A program made the translations under genes and the position numbers. Below, piece after piece: positions 1 to 8,139 of a stretch of 29,551 bases of DNA (positions are counted from its first letter, which is position 1; every line of letters starts with the position of its first letter). The stretch lies in the NCBI GenBank assembly GCA_002492075.1, contig DKXD01000185.1:5023-34573 (forward strand). The letters run 5' to 3'. The notes below the pieces were generated by a model, which was given only the letters and a program-made list of their open reading frames with translations, ran no database searches and had not been told where the DNA came from. Origin of the DNA: Ruminococcaceae bacterium UBA7135 (GTDB lineage: Bacteria > Bacillota > Clostridia > Oscillospirales > Ruminococcaceae).

Positions 1-40
1 GGGGAAGAGAAAATAAATTTTGTACTCTTTTTATTTAGAA

Positions 41-62
41 TTATTATGTTTGGACATAATAA
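41..62. promoter_or_regulatory. Perfect 9-bp inverted repeat, possible operator
   Basis: The arms TTATTATGT (41-49) and ACATAATAA (54-62) are exact reverse complements separated by TTGG. The repeat lies just downstream of the minus-strand promoter at 79-107, at about +10 to +31 of the predicted transcript. That is a common position for a repressor operator. It could instead form a short AU-rich stem in the 5' leader. I cannot match it to a named regulator. The gene it would control begins beyond base 1. Confidence 0.5.
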
Positions 63-78
63 CTCAGTATACACTATT

Positions 79-107
79 ATTATACCATTGTTTTCCGCAT
101 TTTTCAA
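79..107 (-). promoter_or_regulatory. Sigma-A-type promoter reading off the left edge
   Basis: Read on the minus strand, a -35 box TTGAAA (107-102) and a perfect -10 box TATAAT (84-79) are separated by exactly 17 bases. This matches the housekeeping sigma-A consensus of Firmicutes. The spacing and both boxes are the same as at the flgB promoter (29483-29511). It lies downstream of the transporter terminator, so it should start a new transcription unit whose coding region is outside the window. Confidence 0.75.
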
Positions 108-169
108 GTATTTACATCGAAAAAAGTTGCTTTTTCGGACAGTTTTCTCAACTACTTCACTTTCCGCAC

Positions 170-203
170 AAAAAAGCCCCGATCAGCTGCCTGCCCATCG
201 GGG
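170..203 (-). terminator. Rho-independent terminator after the MFS gene
   Basis: On the minus strand the arm CCCCGAT (203-197) pairs perfectly with ATCGGGG (183-177) around a 13-nt loop. The stem is followed by C and then a run of six T (175-170). The stem plus U-tract is a classical intrinsic terminator. It lies about 95 bases after the stop codon of the MFS gene. Confidence 0.85.
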
Positions 204-298
204 AAACACAATATGCTACTTATCTTCACCACGCTTATTCGCCAAACGCTAAAAAACGCTGCGCCGAACCCCGTGCGCATTTCACCCGCCGCGACCAT

Positions 299-1471
299 TC
301 AGTCACGCCGTGAGTTTAGTATGGAAAGCAGCGTCATAACTGCGGGGAAAACGATCGCACACAGTACGCCAATGCGAAGATCGCCGCCGAACGCGTCCGC
401 GCCGAAACCCGCCAAAGCGGGTCCCGCGGCGCAGCCGACGTCGCCGGCAAGAGCCAGCAGCGCGAACATCATCGTGCCGCCTTCTGGCAAAGCCGCTGAG
501 CTTTTGCTGAACGTTCCCGGCCAGAGTATGCCAACGCCAAATCCGCACAGCATACAGCCAATAAGCCCCGCTGCCGCACTTGGAACAAGCGATATCAGGA
601 GATACGCAAATACGCACAGCACCGCGCTTGCCGACATTGCCTTTGAAAGGGAAAGCCTGTCGCCAAACTTCCCGAAAAGTGCGCGGGACGTTCCCATAAG
701 CACCGCGAAACCGGCCGTGCCGCAAAGGTCGCCGAGCGTTTTGGAAACGTGAAGAGCGTTCTCGCACAGCGTGGACGCCCATTGCGACACGGCTTGCTCC
801 GACGCGCCCGCGCACATCATCATCAAAAGCAGCATAATGAACTTTCCGCTTGACATCAGCTCTCGAAGCTTCATTCCCTTGCCGTTTTGCACGGGCTTCT
901 CTATCGGCACAAACAGAAACAAAATACCGTCCGCAAGCGGAAGTACAGCCCAAAAGAACGCAAGCACCCTCCAGTTCTCTATCCCGAAAACCGCAAAAAA
1001 CGCCGTGGAAAGCACGATCACCAACACAACTCCCCAGCAGTAGAACGAGTGCAGCAGGCTCATCGCTTTTTCCTTGTTGTCGGTAGGGCACGCCTCGACT
1101 ATCGGACTTACCAGTACCTCCAGCAGCCCGCCGCCAACAGCGTACAAGAACACCGCGATAAGCAGTCCGATAAACGGATTAGGCAGCAGCTCGGGCAGCG
1201 TTCCCAGACACACAAAACCCGCAATGCACAGTCCATGCGCCAGCAGCATCGATTTTCGATAGCCGAGCCGCTCCGCAAACCCCGCCGAAGCAAAGTCAAC
1301 ACACAGCTGCACAACGAAGTTAAATCCGATAAGCAGCGTTATCTGCGACAACGGTATATCATATTGTGACTGAAACGTCAAAAAAAGCAGCGGCGCAAAG
1401 CTGTTTATCACCGCCTGAACTATATATCCCAGAAAACACGCGTAGATTGTGTGCTTGTGCGATAACTTCAT
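299..1471 (-). CDS. MFS family transporter, substrate unknown
   Basis: A 390-residue, very hydrophobic protein with about twelve predicted membrane segments spread over its full length, typical of a major facilitator superfamily permease. The first segment begins after a short basic N-terminus (MKLSHKH). I chose the ATG at 1471, with GAGGAG seven bases upstream; a TTG five codons earlier would overlap that ribosome site. Length and hydropathy fit a single complete permease, but I see no motif that names the substrate. It is the only gene here with no flagellar or chemotaxis link. It follows cheD after a strong hairpin terminator, and its ribosome site directly abuts the terminator's T-run, so it may be expressed by read-through. 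Its own terminator is at 170-203. Confidence 0.8.
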   Translation of the reverse strand: MKLSHKHTIYACFLGYIVQAVINSFAPLLFLTFQSQYDIPLSQITLLIGFNFVVQLCVDFASAGFAERLGYRKSMLLAHGLCIAGFVCLGTLPELLPNPFIGLLIAVFLYAVGGGLLEVLVSPIVEACPTDNKEKAMSLLHSFYCWGVVLVIVLSTAFFAVFGIENWRVLAFFWAVLPLADGILFLFVPIEKPVQNGKGMKLRELMSSGKFIMLLLMMMCAGASEQAVSQWASTLCENALHVSKTLGDLCGTAGFAVLMGTSRALFGKFGDRLSLSKAMSASAVLCVFAYLLISLVPSAAAGLIGCMLCGFGVGILWPGTFSKSSAALPEGGTMMFALLALAGDVGCAAGPALAGFGADAFGGDLRIGVLCAIVFPAVMTLLSILNSRRD

Positions 1472-1484
1472 ATACTTACTCCTC

Positions 1485-1516
1485 AAAAGCGCTCCCCATT
1501 ATATATGGGAAGCGCT
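1485..1516 (-). terminator. Terminator at the end of the flagellar cluster
   Basis: On the minus strand, AGCGCTTCCCAT (1516-1505) pairs with ATGGGGAGCGCT (1499-1488) over 12 positions with one G-U wobble. The loop is five A/T bases. The stem runs straight into TTTT (1488-1485) and then the GAGGAG ribosome site of the MFS gene. It lies about 30 bases after the cheD stop and probably ends the fla/che transcript. The short T-run suggests incomplete termination with some read-through. Confidence 0.75.
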
Positions 1517-1544
1517 CCAATATTCCTATGTTTTTCTGTGCGGC

Positions 1545-2018
1545 TTAAAACATCTTGTTTCCTTTAGCCGCCGCGCGTATCTCCATTACGCCGGTTGCCG
1601 GGTAGAAAAGCTGAGTGCGCCCGTAATCCAAGCCGATATCTTGAGCCAATATCGGAATACGGTTGGCGTTCAAAAACTTCTTCACCGCTTCTATATTGCG
1701 CTCGCCGATGTTGAACTTGTCGGAAGCGGTCGCGAACATCGTCGCTCCGCCCGCGATCTTCGCTTTCAAGCGAGCCCTTGACGCCCCCATTCTCTCCATT
1801 TGCTGAATAAGTATGGGAAGCGCAGTATCCGCAAAACGCATAGGGGTAGCCGCAGCGCTTGTCGCGTTGCTTTCGGGCAGCATAATATGAGATAATCCTC
1901 CAACTCCCACGGCAGCGTCAAGAAGGCATACTCCCACGCAGGAGCCGAGAGCATATGTTATCAATACATCGGGTGCCTTGCACACCTTCAAATCACCAAT
2001 ACCAATCGTTATATTCAT
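1545..2018 (-). CDS. cheD: Chemoreceptor glutamine deamidase CheD
   Basis: CheD deamidates specific glutamines of methyl-accepting chemotaxis proteins and also binds CheC, whose phosphatase activity it stimulates. The protein is 157 residues, normal for the family. The catalytic triad is visible: Thr21, Cys27 in the motif LGSCVGVCL and His44 in LSHIMLP. These are the same residue numbers as I recall for the Thermotoga maritima enzyme. The GGATMF segment and the C-terminal GR..Y.P.TG region are also present. Its ATG overlaps the cheC stop by one base (TAATG), so the two are translationally coupled. It is the last gene of the flagellar cluster. No receptor gene or cheA is in the window, so its partners must be encoded elsewhere. 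Confidence 0.95.
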   Translation of the reverse strand: MNITIGIGDLKVCKAPDVLITYALGSCVGVCLLDAAVGVGGLSHIMLPESNATSAAATPMRFADTALPILIQQMERMGASRARLKAKIAGGATMFATASDKFNIGERNIEAVKKFLNANRIPILAQDIGLDYGRTQLFYPATGVMEIRAAAKGNKMF

Positions 2019-2635
2019 TAGTTTACACCGAGCTTCTTCATTAATGTGTCAAGAGATTCCATTTCGGGAATCAGGATTATGTTCGCGTCGATATTCACAA
2101 AATCAATCTTAAAACCGTCGTCAATGAACAATACCTTCTCGCCGACCTCGTTTAAAGTGGTCATCGGAGCACTCATCAACGCGCCCATCATATCCACCGT
2201 CATTGAAGGAGGATCCATTTCTATGGTGAACTCCGCCATAGCGGCAAGTGCGCTTAAATACGCGCCCGCCATAATGTTGCCCATTTCCTTTACCGCAGAA
2301 GAGTCCGCCTCGTCCATCTTGATAACATCTATGTGGTCTTTGCCCATAAAAGTGTTTACCACTATCTGAGCGAACGCGTTCTCAAGCAGGAACATCATCA
2401 TGCCCTTGATATCGCCCTTGAACGTCACCAAAATAGCCGTCATTATCTTTTCGGGACCGCCCACTTTATCTATAACGGCTTGATAATCCAGAACGCTTAC
2501 CTTCGGAACGTGCATGGTAACAGGCTTTGACAGCATTGCCGAAAGCGACGACGCCGCGTTTCCCGAACCAATATTTCCTATCTCCTGCAAGCAGTCAATG
2601 GCTATCGGAGAAAGCTCTTCAAAATTTTTATACAT
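2018..2635 (-). CDS. cheC: CheY-P phosphatase CheC
   Basis: CheC dephosphorylates CheY-P in the cytoplasm and is regulated by CheD. At 205 residues it has the two pseudo-symmetric halves of the family. Each half carries the active-site pattern D/S-x3-E-x2-N-x22-P: Asp14-Glu18-Asn21-Pro44 and Ser113-Glu117-Asn120-Pro143. Both centres look intact, unlike CheX, which has one. The ATG start at 2635 has only a weak ribosome site, so expression may depend on read-through from upstream translation. It follows the large FlgG-like gene after 31 bases and overlaps cheD by one base. In Bacillus and Clostridia this pair normally sits with cheA/cheW; here it stands directly behind rod genes. Confidence 0.95.
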   Translation of the reverse strand: MYKNFEELSPIAIDCLQEIGNIGSGNAASSLSAMLSKPVTMHVPKVSVLDYQAVIDKVGGPEKIMTAILVTFKGDIKGMMMFLLENAFAQIVVNTFMGKDHIDVIKMDEADSSAVKEMGNIMAGAYLSALAAMAEFTIEMDPPSMTVDMMGALMSAPMTTLNEVGEKVLFIDDGFKIDFVNIDANIILIPEMESLDTLMKKLGVN

Positions 2636-2666
2636 ACTTCACACTGCTTTCATAATATATGTTACT

Positions 2667-4310
2667 TTATCTCAAGTTGTTTGAGATACGCGCCAACTCG
2701 TCCGAGGTCGTTACAACTCTTGAACTTAACTGATACGCCCTCTGCGTTTCGATAAGCTTTACCATCTGATCCGCAAGATTAACGTTTGAGGTTATCAGCG
2801 CATAGGGTATCTTCGCCATATTTCTGTCCGCGACCGCCTCGCCGCTTCTGTTCGTTTCCAGATAGCGGTTGCTGCCGAGAGCGTCTATACCGAACGGGTT
2901 CGGGAAAACGAACACCCCCACTTCCTCATGAACGCCCGCCCAATCAACATTGTCGGTGTTCTGAGCTTCGGCTACCTGTATGCGCTGACCGTTATAGTCC
3001 AGAACATACTCGCCCTGAGGAGTGGACAAGAACCAATTTCCCGTGTCGTCCTGCATTATATCGAAGCTAATGTTATGCGTATACCGCACTCCGTTTGCTC
3101 CCTCTACCGCGAACATCGCCTCATTGTTGCCAAGCGTTATATCCGAAAGCATCGTGTCGTCGGTCTGCTTTGCGACGTTTCTGTCCGCCGCCGCCTGAAC
3201 ATTAAAGCGGGTATTGTTGTCCGTAGAAAGCTCTCCCGCCGCGAACGTGAACACTCCCACCTCGTCTTGAAGCGTATCCCAGTTGACGCTGTAGTAATCT
3301 CCGTCCTGAACCGGAGCTAAAATGCGCGCGTTGTTTTTATCCAAAACGAACCGCCCGTCGGGAGCAGCCACATACCATCTGTTTCCGTCCTGCACGGCGT
3401 TGAACGTGTCCGCCTGCACGAACTCGACCTGACCGTTCCGTCCCTCGACAGCCGCCAGCCCCGCGTTGTTTCTCTGAAGAGAATCAAGGTCCGCCGCGTC
3501 AACGGACGGGTTGAAGCTTACGGGGATACGCTGATTGCTGCTGTCAAGCACAAACTCTCCCGCAGTCGAACCGAGATACCATTTTCCCTCATACTTCTGA
3601 ATTGAAAGCTGCTCGTCGCGGGTATATCTTATCTCGCCGTTGTTTCCCTGAACGGCAAAATAACCGTCGCGCGTTGTGATCTCCGCGCTGTTTGCCGGAT
3701 CTTCAACAGAGGGCGTCAACGTCTTTGCCGCATTCGGGTTTCTAGCCGGCGTGTCGTTATTTATCTCTCCGTTGTACTTGTAGCGAATTCTGTTCGTCTG
3801 AGCCGAATTGGATATGAACGTACCTATCCGGCCGCTTACGGTGTTCCAATTGAGCTGCTCCAGAATGTCGTTCTTAGCCATTTCCTCAAACGGCACTTCA
3901 ATGCGCTGCTTGTCATAGTCAAGCACATACTCTCCCTGTGAGGACACGAGATACCATGTGCCGTCAAGCTGCGTTATCCCAAACTTGCCGTCGCGTGTGT
4001 AATTCACGTTGCCCCATCTGTCCTCAACCGCGAAGAAGCCCTCTCCCGCTATCGCCATATCCTGCGGACGTTCGGTCTCGTTGAAAAACGATTCCGAGAA
4101 CATCAGGTCGGTTTTTTGTATGTATGTGCCGTGACCCGTCTGCCAATCGGCTTCGGGACGGCGGTAAGTTTCGTAGATACAGTCCGCGAAATCGGGACGG
4201 AGCGTCTGATAACCCACCGTATTGATGTTCGCGATATTGTTGCCGTAAATATCAAGCGCCTTGCCCTGCGCTATCATCGCGGCTTTACCGGTATGGAACG
4301 ATATATTCAT
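2667..4310 (-). CDS. flgG: FlgG-like rod protein with four tandem beta modules
   Basis: A 547-residue member of the FlgE/F/G family of axial proteins, about twice the usual 260 residues. The N-terminus (NISFHTGKAAMIAQGKALD, then GNNIANINTVGYQT) and the C-terminus (SNVNLADQMVKLIETQRAYQ.SSRVV) are standard FlgF/FlgG helices that pack in the rod core. Between them the beta module recurs at residues 91-139, 216-263, 284-334 and 398-446. Its pattern is G-x-FAVEG-x2-G-x3-YTRD..., then WYL-x4-GEYVLD-x3-QRI-V. Copies 1, 3 and 4 are followed by an NW-T...VG-F-F strand, and copies 3 and 4 also share ADRN-x-AK. The standard FlgG ending (VFPNPFG...GSNRYLETNRSGEA) follows copy 4. The SD GAGGT overlaps the stop of the upstream flgF-like gene. 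Distal-rod function is by homology; the role of the extra modules is unknown. Confidence 0.85.
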   Translation of the reverse strand: MNISFHTGKAAMIAQGKALDIYGNNIANINTVGYQTLRPDFADCIYETYRRPEADWQTGHGTYIQKTDLMFSESFFNETERPQDMAIAGEGFFAVEDRWGNVNYTRDGKFGITQLDGTWYLVSSQGEYVLDYDKQRIEVPFEEMAKNDILEQLNWNTVSGRIGTFISNSAQTNRIRYKYNGEINNDTPARNPNAAKTLTPSVEDPANSAEITTRDGYFAVQGNNGEIRYTRDEQLSIQKYEGKWYLGSTAGEFVLDSSNQRIPVSFNPSVDAADLDSLQRNNAGLAAVEGRNGQVEFVQADTFNAVQDGNRWYVAAPDGRFVLDKNNARILAPVQDGDYYSVNWDTLQDEVGVFTFAAGELSTDNNTRFNVQAAADRNVAKQTDDTMLSDITLGNNEAMFAVEGANGVRYTHNISFDIMQDDTGNWFLSTPQGEYVLDYNGQRIQVAEAQNTDNVDWAGVHEEVGVFVFPNPFGIDALGSNRYLETNRSGEAVADRNMAKIPYALITSNVNLADQMVKLIETQRAYQLSSRVVTTSDELARISNNLR

Positions 4311-4319
4311 ACGCTAACC

Positions 4320-5090
4320 TCAAACTTTCTTGCAAAGACTTGTCGCACCCTGATTAAGGCTGTCGCACATCTTCAGTATCTGGCTGTTTGCCTCATACAG
4401 TCTGTTTGCTTCCAAAAGCATATTCAGCTCGTAATTCCAATCGACGTTGGAACGCTCCACCGCGCCCTGAATGATGTCGTAACGCAGATCCTCGGGCGGG
4501 TCGGACGCCTGCACCTCGGTGAACATATTCGCACCGAACTTCGTTACATCGGCGTCGGGGTTTATGTAAGACACCCGAAGTCTGTCAACGAACTCGGTAT
4601 ACTGCCCCGTCTCCTCGTTGGGAAGATATATCCTGCCGTCAACGTCTATTTGAAAGTCCTTTGTTCCGAGATAGATGTCGCCGTTTTCTCCCTGAATACG
4701 CCCCGAATGACCCAGACACAAATAACCCTCTCCATCCAACTCCCACTGACCGTTGCGAGTGAGCATTATCTCGCTGTCCGCGCCGGGATAATTGGTTCTG
4801 ACATTGAAGTACACATCGCCGTAGATAGCCACGTCAAACGGGCTGTCCGAGTACTCAAAATTGCTCTGCTCAAGGTCGGTATACGACGTATCCACATATC
4901 GATGAACAAACTTGCCCGAAAGCGCCTCGCGGTGCTTTACGAGTATCATCTGCTCGTCAAATGTGTTCGTAAGGATAGTGTCGCGCTTATAGCCCGCCGT
5001 GCTGACGTTTGCCAAGTTGTTTCCTATGCAGTCCAGCTTGCGCTGATTGATTATCATGCCGTTGACGGCGTAATAGTAACCGCGATTCAT
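4320..5090 (-). CDS. flgF: Flagellar basal-body rod protein, FlgF-like
   Basis: A 256-residue rod protein of the FlgF/FlgG family, of normal length. It opens with an axial helix and the family signature GNNLANVSTAGYKRD (about residues 23-37). It has a single central beta module and ends with NVDWNYELNMLLEANRLYEANSQIL, the usual C-terminal coiled-coil helix. The ATG at 5090 follows GGGAGGA by nine bases. It forms a pair with the next gene, like flhO-flhP of B. subtilis, and probably makes the proximal part of the distal rod. It is exported through the flagellar type III apparatus encoded just upstream. FlgF versus FlgG is assigned by order and is not certain. Confidence 0.8.
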   Translation of the reverse strand: MNRGYYYAVNGMIINQRKLDCIGNNLANVSTAGYKRDTILTNTFDEQMILVKHREALSGKFVHRYVDTSYTDLEQSNFEYSDSPFDVAIYGDVYFNVRTNYPGADSEIMLTRNGQWELDGEGYLCLGHSGRIQGENGDIYLGTKDFQIDVDGRIYLPNEETGQYTEFVDRLRVSYINPDADVTKFGANMFTEVQASDPPEDLRYDIIQGAVERSNVDWNYELNMLLEANRLYEANSQILKMCDSLNQGATSLCKKV

Positions 5091-5120
5091 ATAAACGTTC
5101 CTCCCTTGTTAAATGCAGGG

Positions 5121-5873
5121 CTATTTTGCGCCCTTAAAATACGGCTCCAGCTTTGCTTTCAGCAGCAAAACAGCCTTTGAATGTATCTGACACACGCGCC
5201 CCTCGGTTATCCCGAGAGCCTTCGCGATATCTGAGTACTTGAAATTCTTATAATAGTAAAGCGTTATGACCTCGCGCTCTCTGTCCTTAAGCTCGCCTAT
5301 CGCGTCCGCGATGACCTTCTTCATTTCCTCGTGCATAAGGTCGCTGTCCATCGAAACGTCCATTGACGGCTCGTTGATATTATCCTCGTATAGCAGCTCC
5401 TCAAACGACAGCGTAAGCGTGCAGGAGCACTCCGCCATCAGTTTCAGCAGCTTGGCCTCGTCCATTTTGAGGTACTCGGCAAGCTCGGCAGTCGTGGGCG
5501 CTCTCCCATTTAAATTATACAACATACTATTCGCTTTGTCAAGCGTTCTGGAGAATTTTCTTACATTCCTCGGGATCCAGTCCTGTTTTCTGATGTAGTC
5601 GATTATCGCGCCACGAACCTTTAGGCTAGCGTAAGTCTCGAATTTAGCGCCCTTGCTTTGGTCGTATGACTCGATGGCGTCCATAAGCGCCAGCACACCT
5701 TCGTTTATCACATCGTCGGGTTCGCAGAATTTAATGTACATATTACGCATAGAAAGCGCGCAGACCCGCACAAGTCCCATATTGTTCAAGACTATCTCAT
5801 TTCGGAGCGCGATATCACCGCTTTGCTTGTACAAGGATATCTGCTCGGCGAAATTTACTGTAGGTGTTTCCAA
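5121..5873 (-). CDS. fliA: Flagellar sigma factor, FliA/SigD (sigma-28) family
   Basis: A 250-residue sigma-70 family factor that should direct RNA polymerase to late flagellar and chemotaxis promoters. Region 2 covers about residues 10-95. The hallmark of the FliA/WhiG group is visible as YASLKVRGAIIDYIRKQDWIPRNVRK. Region 3 follows (GRAPTTAELAEYL), and a helix-turn-helix region 4 lies near the C-terminus (YSDIAKALGITEGRVCQIHSKAV). The start is a TTG at 5873 with AGAGGGGG about ten bases upstream; there is no in-frame ATG near the expected N-terminus. It directly follows flhA and precedes the rod pair. Its antagonist FlgM is not in this window. The TTG start and long spacing suggest modest synthesis. 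Confidence 0.93.
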   Translation of the reverse strand: METPTVNFAEQISLYKQSGDIALRNEIVLNNMGLVRVCALSMRNMYIKFCEPDDVINEGVLALMDAIESYDQSKGAKFETYASLKVRGAIIDYIRKQDWIPRNVRKFSRTLDKANSMLYNLNGRAPTTAELAEYLKMDEAKLLKLMAECSCTLTLSFEELLYEDNINEPSMDVSMDSDLMHEEMKKVIADAIGELKDREREVITLYYYKNFKYSDIAKALGITEGRVCQIHSKAVLLLKAKLEPYFKGAK

Positions 5874-5933
5874 ATCAAGCGCGCCCCCTCTCTACCGTAG
5901 GTATAATTGTCGAAAAAGGTTACGTTTTGTAAT

Positions 5934-8030
5934 TTATCCCGCCATGCTGCGCGTCGAAAGCGAAATGTTGCCTATCGCCTGTATCTGAGCCGAAGCGTCT
6001 ATCTCGCTGTAGGACAGCACGGTAATGTTGTTGATGAACTGCTCGGTGAGCTTCTTGAAGTAAATCCTCACCACGGGCGACGTGAGTATTATCACATTCG
6101 GGATAACGTCCTTGATCTTGTCGATCTCCTCGTTGGTCGCCGCAACAATGCTTTGAATGAGGTCGGGAGCCATCGCGAGATAACTTCCCTGCTCGTTCTT
6201 CTTGACGGCAGATACTATCATATCCTCGATCTGAGTATCCAACGTGATAACGCGCAGGCTGTTCGCCTCGGCGAAGCGGTGAGTTATCGTGCGCTTCAGC
6301 GACTGACGAACATACTCCGTCGCAATATCTATATCCTTGAGTACGTTGGTGTGGTCGCCCAAGGTCTCCAGTATGGTTTCCATATCGCGTATCGGCACGC
6401 CCTCTTTAAGCAGATTTGCCAATACCTTCTGTAAATATCCGACGGATATTACTTTCGGTATAAGGTCATCGACCACGATCGGGTTGGTCTTCTTGACGTT
6501 CTCAATCATCGTGTTTACGTCCTGGCGCGAAAGCAGCTCATGAGCGTAACGCTTCATGATCTCGCTCCAGTGGGTTATCATAACGGATACGGGGTCGATA
6601 AGCGTATACCCCGCCACGTCCGCCATTATCTTCTTGTCCTCGCTTATCCACTTCGCGGGAAGCCCGAATGCAGGCTCTACGGTGTCGATACCCTCTATCT
6701 CTGTGGTAACGTCGCCGCTGTCAAGCGCCAGATAGTGGTCCACGAGTATCTCGCCCGAGGCTACCGCCTCGCCCTTTATCTTGATGATGTACATATTCGG
6801 GTTTATTTCGGGATTATCGGTCATTCTTACGGACGGGATAACCATACCCATATCCATAGCGAACTGCTTACGGAAGATAACGACGCGGTCTATGAAGTTG
6901 CCGCCGCTCTTTTCGTCAACGAGCCGCAGCAGCGAGTAGCCGAACTCCATTTCGATAGGCTCTACGTTCAGCAGCTTGAACACGTTGTCTATATCGCGGT
7001 AGTAATCGTTGTCCGTCTTGGGCTTTTCAAGCTCCATTTGCTCGGCTTTCATGCGCTGAGCCAGTTCCAGCTCCGCCATTTTCTTCTTGTTGCGGTCGAG
7101 GAGAATAGCTCCCGCTATCAGCGCCGCGCCGAGTATCAGCATTACGGGCACGGGGAATCCCGGAATAAACATCATCACAAGCACAACGATACCCGCTATA
7201 AGCAGAACAAACGGCTGCGCGGTGAACTGCGACTTGATGTCGTTCATAAGGCTGTCGTCGCTTGCCGCGCGGGTAACGATCATACCGGTAGCGACCGATA
7301 TGAGCAGCGCCGGTATCTGCGAGCAGAGACCGTCGCCGACAGTCGCCAGCGAGTATGTGTTCAGCACGGTGTTGAAGTCTCCGCCGCCGCGCACCATACC
7401 GATGATAACGCCGCCGATAAGGTTTACGAGCGTCGTGATAATGGACATTATCGCGTCGCCCTTTACGAACTTCGTGGCACCGTCCATAGAGCCGTAGAAG
7501 TCCGCCTCGCGCTGTATATTCGAGCGCCTTATTTTCGCTTCCTCCTCGTTGATAAGCCCCGAGTTCAGGTCGGCATCTATCGCCATCTGTTTACCGGGCA
7601 TAGCGTCCAGCGTGAAACGTGCCGCGACCTCGGATACACGTTCCGAGCCCTTAGTGATTACGATAAAGTTCACCAAAACGATGATTATAAATATCAAAAA
7701 ACCAACAATAGCATCGCCGCCCATTACGAACTGTCCGAACGCCTTTATGATGTTGCTGATATTACCTGCGCCGCCGCCCGAAAGAATGGAACGCGTCGTC
7801 GAGATATTCAGCGACAGTCGGAACACCGTTGAGATAAGGAGTATCGTCGGGAAAACCGAGAACTCCAGCGCGCTTTTTATGAACATTGTCATTACCAGAA
7901 TGATAAGCGAAAGCGCGATGTTCAGCATTATCAGAAAATCCTGCAAGGGCACGGGGAGCGGAATGATGATAGCCAAAACTATGAAGATGATGAACAGCAC
8001 CATAGAGTTGCTTAATATCTTCTTAACCAA
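5934..8030 (-). CDS. flhA: Flagellar export gate protein FlhA
   Basis: FlhA is the large inner-membrane subunit of the flagellar type III export gate. It couples the proton gradient to export and docks chaperone-substrate complexes. The protein has 698 residues, normal for the family. About eight membrane helices lie in the first ~320 residues. The conserved FHIPEP-family segment FTLDAMPGKQMAIDADLNSG sits between them. A soluble C-terminal domain runs from about 340 to the end. The start is TTG at 8030, fixed by an in-frame TGA three codons upstream and by a GGGGTG ribosome site seven bases away. The usual downstream neighbours flhF and flhG are missing; the sigma factor follows after 60 bases. 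Confidence 0.96.
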   Translation of the reverse strand: MVKKILSNSMVLFIIFIVLAIIIPLPVPLQDFLIMLNIALSLIILVMTMFIKSALEFSVFPTILLISTVFRLSLNISTTRSILSGGGAGNISNIIKAFGQFVMGGDAIVGFLIFIIIVLVNFIVITKGSERVSEVAARFTLDAMPGKQMAIDADLNSGLINEEEAKIRRSNIQREADFYGSMDGATKFVKGDAIMSIITTLVNLIGGVIIGMVRGGGDFNTVLNTYSLATVGDGLCSQIPALLISVATGMIVTRAASDDSLMNDIKSQFTAQPFVLLIAGIVVLVMMFIPGFPVPVMLILGAALIAGAILLDRNKKKMAELELAQRMKAEQMELEKPKTDNDYYRDIDNVFKLLNVEPIEMEFGYSLLRLVDEKSGGNFIDRVVIFRKQFAMDMGMVIPSVRMTDNPEINPNMYIIKIKGEAVASGEILVDHYLALDSGDVTTEIEGIDTVEPAFGLPAKWISEDKKIMADVAGYTLIDPVSVMITHWSEIMKRYAHELLSRQDVNTMIENVKKTNPIVVDDLIPKVISVGYLQKVLANLLKEGVPIRDMETILETLGDHTNVLKDIDIATEYVRQSLKRTITHRFAEANSLRVITLDTQIEDMIVSAVKKNEQGSYLAMAPDLIQSIVAATNEEIDKIKDVIPNVIILTSPVVRIYFKKLTEQFINNITVLSYSEIDASAQIQAIGNISLSTRSMAG

Positions 8031-8053
8031 GTGCTGTCACCCCTTCCTTAAAT

Positions 8054-8101
8054 TTTGTTTCGTTTCCGCGCAGTGCGGGTGAAGAAACAAATCGTCATTT
8101 T
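8054..8101 (-). repeat. Inverted repeat in the flhB-flhA gap
   Basis: The arms TTTGTTTC (8054-8061) and GAAACAAA (8094-8101) are perfectly complementary around a 32-base GC-rich loop. They lie in the 109-base gap between flhB and flhA, just before the flhA ribosome site. It may be an mRNA hairpin that affects flhA translation or processing. No T-run follows, so it is not a standard terminator. Confidence 0.4.
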
Positions 8102-8139
8102 TTTACACAATATTACTAAAAGTATATTTGTTCGCGTAT

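Noticed and set aside
299..1471. Naming the MFS protein as a sugar permease
   Set aside because: General shape is compatible with several MFS families, but I see no diagnostic motif, so a substrate would be a guess.
4116..5180. Long plus-strand open frame opposite the flgF/flgG-like genes
   Set aside because: It lies antisense to two clear rod genes, has no family motif, and its length follows from the codon bias of the real genes. The same applies to the long plus-strand frames at 6540-7832, 17553-19133, 20575-21483 and 26241-28118.
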